NCBI GenBank assembly: GCA_000183865.1
Contig: CM001047.1
Span: 1,694,447-1,699,614, forward strand
DNA: 5,168 nt
Direction of reading: 5' to 3'
From: Listeria marthii FSL S4-120
GTDB taxonomy: Bacteria > Bacillota > Bacilli > Lactobacillales > Listeriaceae
Of the stretch, positions 1 through 5,168 are shown piece after piece. The first letter of the stretch is position 1; each line of letters starts with the position of its first letter. Below the pieces are notes generated by a model that was not told the DNA's origin, searched no databases, and saw nothing but the letters and a program-made list of their open reading frames with translations. Both the position numbers and the translations under genes were made by a program.

Positions 1-22
1 CCCGGGATTCCGGGTCTTTTTT
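1..22. terminator. Rho-independent terminator, cut by the window edge
   Basis: CCCGG and CCGGG flank a four-base GATT loop, and a run of T (TCTTTTTT) follows on the plus strand. The visible part thus reads as a terminator for plus-strand transcription arriving from the left. The dUTPase stop codon lies only 2 nt from the T run, so the same hairpin, with A residues expected just left of the window, probably also ends the minus-strand recX operon. That half is inferred, because its U tract would be outside the window. Confidence 0.7.
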
Positions 23-24
23 AT

Positions 25-486
25 TTATCTACCTGTACTTCCTACCCCACCAACACGTGATTCGTTGGCAACGATATCTGTATCTGCGACTAAGTATTTT
101 TGGAATACACCTTGAGCGACACGTTCACCCGCTTCAATCGCTACTGGTTCGGAAGAGAAATTTTTGATGGCAATGCCGATATTGCCGTCATTACCTGGAT
201 TACTATAATAAGAAGAATCAATAATTCCTGTACCGTTACATAGTAATAAACCTTTTTTAATACCAATGGAAGAACGCACATGGATATTTAGCACTTCATC
301 TTCTTGCATATAACTTTTAATATCTGTCCAAAAAATATGTTTTTCTCCTGGCGCGATAGTTACTGTTTCATTGGAGAAGAAATCATAGCCGGCTGAACCT
401 TTGTCGCCGCGTATTGGTAAAGATATCGTTTGTTCTGGAAACTTTCTGCTTGCTTCATTTACTACTTCAAATCCTCTTACTTTCAC
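25..486 (-). CDS. dut: dUTP diphosphatase (trimeric dUTPase family)
   Basis: This cytoplasmic enzyme hydrolyses dUTP to dUMP and pyrophosphate, keeping uracil out of DNA and supplying the dTMP precursor. The 153-residue product carries the five trimeric-dUTPase motifs in order: AGYD (about 32-35), VRSS (about 70-73), GIIDSSYY with the conserved Asp near 90, RVAQ (122-125), and the C-terminal arm RVGGVGSTGR (144-153). Motif V has Val148 where most family members have the uracil-stacking Phe (GFGSTG), so it resembles the divergent Bacillus-type enzymes. The start chosen is GTG at 484-486, because AGGAG at 495-499 sits 8 nt upstream. The GTG three codons earlier (493-495) overlaps that same ribosome binding site and would give 156 residues. 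The gene is last in the recX operon, 11 nt after the previous stop. Family assignment is firm; whether it accepts other nucleotides cannot be read from sequence. Confidence 0.93.
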   Translation of the reverse strand: MKVRGFEVVNEASRKFPEQTISLPIRGDKGSAGYDFFSNETVTIAPGEKHIFWTDIKSYMQEDEVLNIHVRSSIGIKKGLLLCNGTGIIDSSYYSNPGNDGNIGIAIKNFSSEPVAIEAGERVAQGVFQKYLVADTDIVANESRVGGVGSTGR

Positions 487-494
487 TTTGTTCA

Positions 495-499
495 CTCCT
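495..499 (-). promoter_or_regulatory. Ribosome binding site of dut, overlapping the upstream stop codon
   Basis: On the minus strand AGGAG is followed 8 nt later by GTG at 484-486. The TAG stop of the preceding gene (498-500) lies partly inside this AGGAG, so ribosomes finishing the upstream gene cover the dUTPase initiation site. This spacing is what decides the shorter dUTPase start. Confidence 0.75.
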
Positions 500-731
500 A
501 TTTGTTTGGGTCTTTTCGTTCTACTTGATGTAAAAAGCTACCGTGGCGCTCGATTTGTTGTCGAACGTAATCCGCCGCGTACTCAGGACCGCGGTACGGG
601 TAGCCTGCTTTTGCATAGGAACTTTCGAAATCGGACCAAAGCATTTCAATCCACCATAAAGCTTTTTCTTTATCTAAATGCGGGTTTTTAGCCATCAATT
701 CCGCCGTTAGTTCATCTAAATATGTGTACAC
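498..731 (-). CDS. Small YfhJ-like protein (WVELL family), function unknown
   Basis: The 77-residue product looks like the Bacillus YfhJ / WVELL family (Pfam WVELL protein), known only as a conserved small protein of Bacillales. The family name motif appears as WIEML at residues 27-31, followed by an acidic-aromatic stretch (WSDFESSYAKAGYPYRGPEY) and a basic C-terminal end. No signal peptide or membrane segment is present, so it is probably cytoplasmic and helical. The start is GTG at 729-731, because AGGAGG at 741-746 lies 9 nt upstream; an in-frame ATG ten codons earlier (759-761) has no ribosome binding site and lies inside recX. The stop of recX and this start are 1 nt apart, indicating translational coupling. 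Bacillus subtilis also keeps yfhJ close to recX (yfhG) and yfhF, from memory, which supports the assignment. No function is claimed. Confidence 0.85.
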   Translation of the reverse strand: MYTYLDELTAELMAKNPHLDKEKALWWIEMLWSDFESSYAKAGYPYRGPEYAADYVRQQIERHGSFLHQVERKDPNK

Positions 732-732
732 T

Positions 733-1542
733 TCACTCTTCCTCCTCGAAACTGATTTCATTTTCAGTTAGGTATGATTGAATTGTATCATAAGAAAAAC
801 CTTTCTGCATTAGCGATGTGATTGTTTTTTGCTTTGCGATGCTTGGTTTGTAGCGTTTATTTTTACGCATGGTTTTTTCGATTTGTTTTTGTAAGATATC
901 TGCTTCATCGGCTACATCTATTTCGCTCGTTGCTTCCAATGCGGCCGCTTTGGCTAATTCGCTCGTATAGCCTTTTTGGATTAAATCGGTGATGATTTTT
1001 TGTTGGAGCATTTTTTTAGCGCTTTTGTTATTTCGTTTCATGATTTTGATTGCTTGTTTCGTGGCGTTTTCGAGTTGATCCTCGTCGGAATATTCTTCGA
1101 TGACTTGGCTAATGATTTCTCGTGTTAAGCCTTTTTCGACTAATTCGCGTTCGATGGTTCGCGGACCTTTTAGGGTTGTTTTGATTTGTGTTTTAGTATA
1201 TAGTTCCGCAAATTCAACATCGTTAATGTAATCCATATCAGCTAGTTTTTTTAAAATCTCATCAATAGCAAAAGGTTCCATTTCTTGTTTTCTTAAATAA
1301 TCGCGAATTTCTTTTTCCGAGCGGACGCGGTGAGATAAGAAATTGATTGCTTTATTAAGACCTTTTCGGACCATGTCGGATTGTTTGATTTCTTCTATTT
1401 CAGCCTCAGTGAGCGTTTTTCCTTTCATTAACTGGTAGCGGGCTAAAACTTCTTCGTCTACACTAAAGTTGTATTTTTCATCAATAAAAATGTTGTAGCG
1501 CTCTTTGTTTTTCTGTTGGACACTTATGGACGTGATTTTCAT
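733..1542 (-). CDS. recX: RecX, RecA regulatory protein
   Basis: RecX is a cytoplasmic modulator of RecA that acts on RecA filaments and so tunes recombination and the SOS response. The 269-residue product is the long Firmicute form; the Escherichia coli protein is about 166 residues. It is made of repeated three-helix units. Recognisable RecX sequences are FLSHRVRSEKEIRDYL (about 68-83), YINDVEFAE (105-113), GPRTIERELVEKG (126-138) and two later repeats, QKIITDLIQKGY and KQKTITSLMQKGF. The N-terminal ITSISVQQKNKERYNIFID stretch is the family's usual beta-rich extension. The start is ATG at 1540-1542 with AAGGAGG six nt upstream; the reading frame extends nine more codons upstream, but that extension runs through the ribosome binding site. 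It heads a three-gene operon, its last codons carry the next gene's ribosome binding site, and it is divergent from the YfhF-like gene. No LexA box was recognised upstream. Confidence 0.95.
   Translation of the reverse strand: MKITSISVQQKNKERYNIFIDEKYNFSVDEEVLARYQLMKGKTLTEAEIEEIKQSDMVRKGLNKAINFLSHRVRSEKEIRDYLRKQEMEPFAIDEILKKLADMDYINDVEFAELYTKTQIKTTLKGPRTIERELVEKGLTREIISQVIEEYSDEDQLENATKQAIKIMKRNNKSAKKMLQQKIITDLIQKGYTSELAKAAALEATSEIDVADEADILQKQIEKTMRKNKRYKPSIAKQKTITSLMQKGFSYDTIQSYLTENEISFEEEE
741..746 (-). promoter_or_regulatory. Ribosome binding site of the YfhJ-like gene inside recX
   Basis: AGGAGG on the minus strand is built from the Phe-Glu-Glu codons near the end of recX and lies 9 nt before the GTG at 729-731. 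It fixes that start and implies that translation of the small protein depends on, or is helped by, ribosomes completing recX. Confidence 0.8.
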
Positions 1543-1548
1543 AATCCG

Positions 1549-1555
1549 CCTCCTT
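1549..1555 (-). promoter_or_regulatory. Ribosome binding site of recX
   Basis: AAGGAGG on the minus strand lies six nt before the ATG at 1540-1542. It decides between this start and the nine-codon longer frame opening at 1569. Confidence 0.85.
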
Positions 1556-1564
1556 CTCCCCTCT

Positions 1565-1570
1565 ATCATA
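1565..1570 (-). promoter_or_regulatory. Possible -10 element of the recX operon promoter
   Basis: On the minus strand TATGAT matches the vegetative TATAAT at five of six bases. It would start transcription near 1557, leaving a leader of about 15 nt that just contains the ribosome binding site. No good TTGACA-like -35 is seen at 16-18 nt spacing (about 1587-1594), and there is no extended-10 TG. The promoter is therefore tentative. Confidence 0.4.
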
Positions 1571-1582
1571 CCGCAAAAATTG

Positions 1583-1607
1583 GTTTTAATACTACTAAAA
1601 AGGGAAT
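1583..1607 (+). promoter_or_regulatory. Sigma-B-type promoter of the YfhF-like gene
   Basis: GTTT at 1583-1586 and GGGAAT at 1602-1607 are separated by 15 nt, matching the general-stress sigma factor B pattern of Listeria and Bacillus (GTTT, 13-17 nt, GGGWAT). The expected transcription start near 1613-1616 gives a leader of about 25 nt to the TTG start. From memory, lmo1694 appears in published sigma-B regulon lists for Listeria monocytogenes, which would agree. No convincing sigma-A promoter is seen in the same direction. Confidence 0.75.
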
Positions 1608-1627
1608 AAACTAGTTAGGACAATAAA

Positions 1628-1635
1628 GAGGTGAT
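1628..1635 (+). promoter_or_regulatory. Strong ribosome binding site selecting a TTG start
   Basis: GAGGTGAT is an eight-base match to the anti-Shine-Dalgarno end of 16S rRNA, with the GAGG core 8 nt before TTG at 1640-1642. The in-frame GTG at 1631 lies inside this site, and only a weak AGGA (1617-1620) could serve it. Confidence 0.75.
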
Positions 1636-1639
1636 AAAA

Positions 1640-2542
1640 TTGCATATCTTACTTACAGGCGCAACGGGTTTTATTGGTGATCATTTAGTGCATGAATTAG
1701 AAAAATCTGATCATGAGCTTTATATTTTAACGAGGCAAAAGCTAAAAAACCGCGCGAATGTACATTATATTGAATGGTTAAATGATGATAAATTACCTAA
1801 TTTAGATGATTTACCAGTGGATGTTTGTATTAATTTTGCTGGTGCTGGTTTGATGGATGAAAAATGGACTTATGATAGAAAGAAAGTGATTGTAAATAGC
1901 CGCATCGAAGCTACTTCAGCGCTTCTATCGATTGTGAAGAAAATGAAATCCAAGCCAAAACTATGGATTAATGCAAGTGCAATTGGGGCTTATACGTCCT
2001 CTAAATCAACTATTTATCTGGATACAGAAGAAAATACTTATGCCGATAATTTCTTAGGAAAAACGGTTTATGAATGGGAAAAGACAGCAAGTACGGCGGG
2101 TGATTTAGGTATTCGCGTTGTTTATGCGCGTTTTGGTCTTGTGCTTGGGACTGATGGTGGCTCGTTCCCTGTTTTTGAAAAGTTATTTCAAACTTACACG
2201 GGTGGCCGCTTTGGTAATGGTAGACAATGGTATTCTTGGATTCATGTTGATGATGTTGTTGCGGCGTTATTATTTATTTTTGACCATGAAGAGATAAGTG
2301 GTGTCGTTAATTTTACTGCCCCACATCCTGTCCAAGAGAAGAAATTTGCAGAACGACTCGGGAAAAAGATGCATAAACCATATAAAACACCGGTTCCTAA
2401 AAAAATTATCAAGTTTATTCTTGGTGAACGCGCTATGACTATTTTAGATAGCCAGCGAGCTTATCCGGAAAAATTAATGAGTCATCATTTTGAATTTCGC
2501 TTTGAAACTTTACAGGAAGCGCTGGATGACTTGCTCGATTAA
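1640..2542 (+). CDS. YfhF-like TIGR01777 family protein, extended-SDR fold (putative NAD(P)-dependent epimerase)
   Basis: This is a predicted cytoplasmic nucleotide-binding protein of the extended short-chain dehydrogenase family; its substrate is unknown. The 300-residue product opens with the Rossmann motif TGATGFIG (6-13). It then has the TIGR01777 signatures INFAGAGL (64-71), NASAIGAY (111-118), FLGKTVYEWEK (138-148), ARFGLVLGTDGG (163-174) and GRFGNGRQWYSWIHVDDVV (189-207). A C-terminal DUF1731-like end (RAYPEKLMSHHFEFRFETLQEALDDLL) completes it. YEWEK at 144-148 fits the SDR YxxxK pattern but may not be the true active site. Length is normal for the family. The start is TTG, set by the ribosome binding site; GTG at 1631 would add three residues. 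It is a single-gene unit between a sigma-B-type promoter and a terminator shared with mprF. Databases often call relatives 'CDP-abequose synthase' or 'cell division inhibitor SulA'; neither name is supported by the sequence. Orthologue of Bacillus yfhF, which also neighbours recX. Confidence 0.9.
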   Translation: MHILLTGATGFIGDHLVHELEKSDHELYILTRQKLKNRANVHYIEWLNDDKLPNLDDLPVDVCINFAGAGLMDEKWTYDRKKVIVNSRIEATSALLSIVKKMKSKPKLWINASAIGAYTSSKSTIYLDTEENTYADNFLGKTVYEWEKTASTAGDLGIRVVYARFGLVLGTDGGSFPVFEKLFQTYTGGRFGNGRQWYSWIHVDDVVAALLFIFDHEEISGVVNFTAPHPVQEKKFAERLGKKMHKPYKTPVPKKIIKFILGERAMTILDSQRAYPEKLMSHHFEFRFETLQEALDDLLD

Positions 2543-2543
2543 T

Positions 2544-2583
2544 AAAAAACCAGACTCTGATTTTACTCAGAATCTGGTTTTTT
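2544..2583. terminator. Bidirectional Rho-independent terminator between the convergent genes
   Basis: Two 17-base arms (2544-2560 and 2567-2583) flank a six-base loop (2561-2566). The arms pair fully except at one position, which is a C-A mismatch in plus-strand RNA but a G-U wobble in minus-strand RNA. Hairpin ends are A-rich on one side and T-rich on the other, so either strand yields a stem followed by a U tract (TTTTTT, then ATTA leftward; TTTTTTT, then GTTTG rightward). It begins 1 nt after the YfhF-like stop. One arm encodes the last residues of MprF, whose stop codon (2563-2565) sits in the loop. Confidence 0.92.
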
Positions 2584-5160
2584 TGTTTGTTCTTCAAGCG
2601 GGAAATCAAGGACGACTTGGTTGTTTGCAAGTGGTCGTTTTTTACCAACGAGAATCATTAGTTGTAACATCGTGAAAGCAATGGAGCTTCGTTTTCTAAA
2701 GGCAACAAATTTTTGCTCCCATTCGGTAACGTATTTGGATTTGAAATTACGTAATCCTTTGAAACCGTAAAAGCCTTGACTATAACGGTAAACAAGTCCG
2801 GCTAATCGTTCACCTAGGAAAGCATATTTACTTTCTCCGACATTGGCAAGTGGCGCCATGCCGGCATTAAATGTTTGGAAGCCATCTTCTTTGGCTTGTT
2901 CGAATAAGTTGATGAAAAGGAAATCCATAATGCCTGATGGCGCTTCTTTGGAATAACGCATTAGGTCAATGGAAGTCATTTCGTCCGTATAAGACGGCAT
3001 CATCGAGGCAAAACCGACGACAGTACCTTCACCGTTTTTAGCGATGGCGATAGGTGCTTGTTCGAGATAATAGGTATCAAAGAATCCTAGTGAAAAACCT
3101 TTTTCTTCTCTTCCGTCCAGCCATTCATCGGAAACTGCTCGTAGTGTCGTCCAGGTTTCATGATCGAATGGTGGATTTATTATTTCAAACGTATAGCCTT
3201 CCCGCTCTAACTTGTTCATTAGCGCTCGCTCACCTTTTTTCTTTTTGCCGCTCATAGTGAAGTTTTGGACGTCCACGAAGCCTTCTTCACCAAGTTTGAT
3301 AAAGTCAAAGCCATGATCGTGTAAATAAGGAATCATGGTGCCACGAACTTCATAGAAAACTGGTCGATAACCGAATCGATCCGCGTTCATCATCACTTCT
3401 TCAATTGCATCTTCCATTTTGTCCATATTACCAGTAGGTTCTCCCATGATAACCATTTTGTCCGCAATAATTCGGTAAGAGAAAAGCACTTCCCCGTTCG
3501 CTGCCCAGAAAAGAAGTTTATCACGCAAAAACATTGTATGGCTGACTTCATTTCCGCCCCATTTTGCTAGGTGTTCACGCACTTTGACAGCTTCAAATGG
3601 TGAGCCTAATTTTTCTTTTGTTGTAGATAAATAAATGTAGATAACCACTAAACTAACGACAGCGATAAAGACACCGACAAATCCGACTAGCCATAGATGT
3701 TCAGAGGCAATACGTAAATAGTCTGGAATTTCTTTAGAATGCTTTATATTTGGCGAATTGTAAATACCGATAACGATATAACCTGCCAAACAAACAATGA
3801 AAATAATACTATCAATAATTACTTTACTCCAAGTATAAACTAGCTTTTCTCGATAAAATTCATTGCGAGCTAGGAATAAACATAATAAAACAATTCCTAA
3901 AAATACAGCTTGCTTAATCGAGAATACACGAGCTAATGTGTTGAAAATCGCGCAACCTAGTACAATAACCGTAATAATGTATGCTTTTTTCGTTTTACAT
4001 TCAATCCCTCTCGCAAGTCCGAGCAGTAAAAATCCGAAAGCAACAATCGTAATTTGGGATGTAAATAAGAAATTAAACGGCATAATTTTGTATAGGAATG
4101 GCACGTGATAGATGGCGTTTGGCACAGATGACGATAAAATCAGTAATAAACCAGATCCATAGACGAAAATAACTAAAAAGCGATGCGCCACTTTTTGTAA
4201 AAATAGCAATGGCAGGCCTTCTAAAAAGTCATTTACTCGTTTGCCGGCTTTTTGAACGAAGAAAAGTAGTCCGACTACAAATGGAATAATATAGTAGAAA
4301 ATTCGATAAAATAGCATCCACGCGAGTGCTAATTCTTGAGAAACGCCTAATTGGCTTAGTCCAAGAATCATTACAACGTCAAACGTCCCTACTCCACCGG
4401 GTACCATGGAGGCAATCCCAATGACAGAAGCGATAACGAATAGTGGGAAAACTTTGAAGATGTCTACTGGTTCTCCCATCAGCGTTCCAATAATGGCGAA
4501 ACAACCAAATGCAAAGCCCCACTCTAAAAGCGATGCTGCGATTAATGTTAGTTCGCGTTTAATTGGTAAATCGACAAAGAGTGACTTACTTTTCCATTTT
4601 GTAATAGTGAATAAGATGGGGAAATAAAGTCCTCCAGCAAGTAACCACGGCCAGTAATTAACAAAATGATCTGCAAATCCTGGAATGAGCAATGTCGCTA
4701 ATGATACTAAACAGTAAATCGATAAGCCAGATACTAAGAATAAAGCAATTTTGGAAATAGCTAGTAAAATTTCTTTATGGGAAGCATTTTTTCCGTAGAA
4801 GCTTGCTCTTAGGCTGGCTCCTAACACCCCACCGAATCCGCCAATATTCGTAAAAGTATTGGTGATCCAACCAGAAGCAATCACATGCGATGGTGAAAAC
4901 TTTCCGGGTAACAACTTAACAATGACATAATCATATAAAAGCATCGGGGTCACTGCGATTAAGCCAACGATAAACATAATAAATATTTGTTCTGGGCTTT
5001 GGGAAGTGATATTGGCTTTTAATGACGAATAGTCAATTCCGGTCGCAATATTAATAATTTCGTATATAACGAATCCCATCACAAAAGTGATAAAGACAAT
5101 TTTTACGATGGTACTATTTTTTTGAAACCACGCATAGGCTTGCATCAATTTTTCTTTCAT
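2563..5160 (-). CDS. mprF: MprF, lysyl-phosphatidylglycerol synthase and flippase
   Basis: MprF transfers lysine from Lys-tRNA to phosphatidylglycerol (in Listeria also cardiolipin) and flips the product to the outer leaflet, lowering negative charge and giving resistance to cationic peptides such as defensins and bacteriocins. The 865-residue product is full length for the family (about 840-860). Residues 15 to about 512 hold roughly 14 hydrophobic segments. The first part is the flippase domain, with Asp77, Arg118, Glu213 and SMVPGGVGTFD (251-261, ending in Asp261). From about 520 to 830 lies the cytoplasmic DUF2156 synthase domain, with the family stretches WGGNEVSHTMFLRDK, IMGEPTGNMD, SDEWLDGREEKGFSLGFFD (677-695), DLMRY (732-736), MDFLFINLF and FNAGMAPLANVG (764-775). 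The start is ATG at 5158-5160; only 8 nt of upstream DNA are visible, the frame stays open to the edge, and no ribosome binding site can be seen. In Listeria monocytogenes mprF belongs to the VirR regulon; that control region lies outside. The 3' end overlaps the terminator. Confidence 0.96.
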   Translation of the reverse strand: MKEKLMQAYAWFQKNSTIVKIVFITFVMGFVIYEIINIATGIDYSSLKANITSQSPEQIFIMFIVGLIAVTPMLLYDYVIVKLLPGKFSPSHVIASGWITNTFTNIGGFGGVLGASLRASFYGKNASHKEILLAISKIALFLVSGLSIYCLVSLATLLIPGFADHFVNYWPWLLAGGLYFPILFTITKWKSKSLFVDLPIKRELTLIAASLLEWGFAFGCFAIIGTLMGEPVDIFKVFPLFVIASVIGIASMVPGGVGTFDVVMILGLSQLGVSQELALAWMLFYRIFYYIIPFVVGLLFFVQKAGKRVNDFLEGLPLLFLQKVAHRFLVIFVYGSGLLLILSSSVPNAIYHVPFLYKIMPFNFLFTSQITIVAFGFLLLGLARGIECKTKKAYIITVIVLGCAIFNTLARVFSIKQAVFLGIVLLCLFLARNEFYREKLVYTWSKVIIDSIIFIVCLAGYIVIGIYNSPNIKHSKEIPDYLRIASEHLWLVGFVGVFIAVVSLVVIYIYLSTTKEKLGSPFEAVKVREHLAKWGGNEVSHTMFLRDKLLFWAANGEVLFSYRIIADKMVIMGEPTGNMDKMEDAIEEVMMNADRFGYRPVFYEVRGTMIPYLHDHGFDFIKLGEEGFVDVQNFTMSGKKKKGERALMNKLEREGYTFEIINPPFDHETWTTLRAVSDEWLDGREEKGFSLGFFDTYYLEQAPIAIAKNGEGTVVGFASMMPSYTDEMTSIDLMRYSKEAPSGIMDFLFINLFEQAKEDGFQTFNAGMAPLANVGESKYAFLGERLAGLVYRYSQGFYGFKGLRNFKSKYVTEWEQKFVAFRKRSSIAFTMLQLMILVGKKRPLANNQVVLDFPLEEQTKKPDSE

Positions 5161-5168
5161 AATAGAGT

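Noticed and set aside
25..486. dUTPase as evidence of a prophage
   Set aside because: Phages carry similar dUTPases, but here it sits at the end of a chromosomal recX operon with no phage genes nearby.
401..691. Plus-strand open frame of 96 codons opposite dut and the YfhJ-like gene
   Set aside because: It lies antisense to two well-supported genes, shows no family resemblance and no convincing ribosome binding site.
1543..1569. Nine-codon N-terminal extension of RecX
   Set aside because: The extension (Arg-rich) is the translation of the AAGGAGG ribosome binding site and leader, and the family begins at the ATG at 1542.
1640..2542. Annotation as CDP-abequose synthase or SulA-like division inhibitor
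   Set aside because: Sequence signatures are those of TIGR01777/YfhF; the older names come from distant similarity and no abequose pathway genes are present.
2439..2675. Short open frames on both strands spanning the convergent gene ends
   Set aside because: They cross the terminator hairpin and overlap the coding ends of the YfhF-like gene and mprF; they are composition shadows.
3054..4627. Three plus-strand open frames (3054-3257, 3863-4108, 4406-4627) inside mprF
   Set aside because: All are antisense to continuous, conserved MprF coding sequence and have no recognisable product.

Overview
The window is low-GC Firmicute DNA with strong Shine-Dalgarno sites, U-tract terminators and five tightly packed genes. 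The gene set (dUTPase, a WVELL-type small protein, recX, a TIGR01777 nucleoside-diphosphate-sugar epimerase-like protein, mprF) and its orientations match, from memory, the lmo1691-lmo1695 segment of Listeria monocytogenes. The source is therefore probably Listeria monocytogenes or a close relative. No mobile element, CRISPR array, RNA gene or phage gene is visible, and no stretch over 300 bases lacks a gene.

Layout. Positions 1-22 hold a terminator hairpin cut by the window edge. Positions 25-1542 (minus strand) are a compact three-gene operon read recX, then a 77-residue YfhJ-like protein, then a trimeric-type dUTPase. Its junctions are 1 and 11 nt, and each downstream Shine-Dalgarno overlaps the end of the gene before it. 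Positions 1543-1639 are a 97-nt divergent promoter region with a good sigma-B-type promoter facing right. Positions 1640-2542 (plus) encode the TIGR01777/YfhF-like protein. Positions 2544-2583 form a shared bidirectional terminator. Positions 2563-5160 (minus) encode the full-length lysyl-phosphatidylglycerol synthase/flippase MprF.

Functionally, the left operon concerns DNA upkeep: RecX modulates RecA, and dUTPase keeps uracil out of DNA. MprF is a cell-envelope defence enzyme that gives resistance to cationic antimicrobial peptides. The YfhF-like gene between them has no known reaction, but its promoter places it among general-stress genes.

Three of the five starts are best read as non-ATG (GTG, GTG, TTG), because only those codons are correctly spaced from the visible ribosome binding sites. 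I see no previously undescribed system. The points worth a second look are the sigma-B promoter, the terminator that encodes the end of MprF, the ribosome binding sites inside upstream genes, and the dUTPase without a phenylalanine in motif V.
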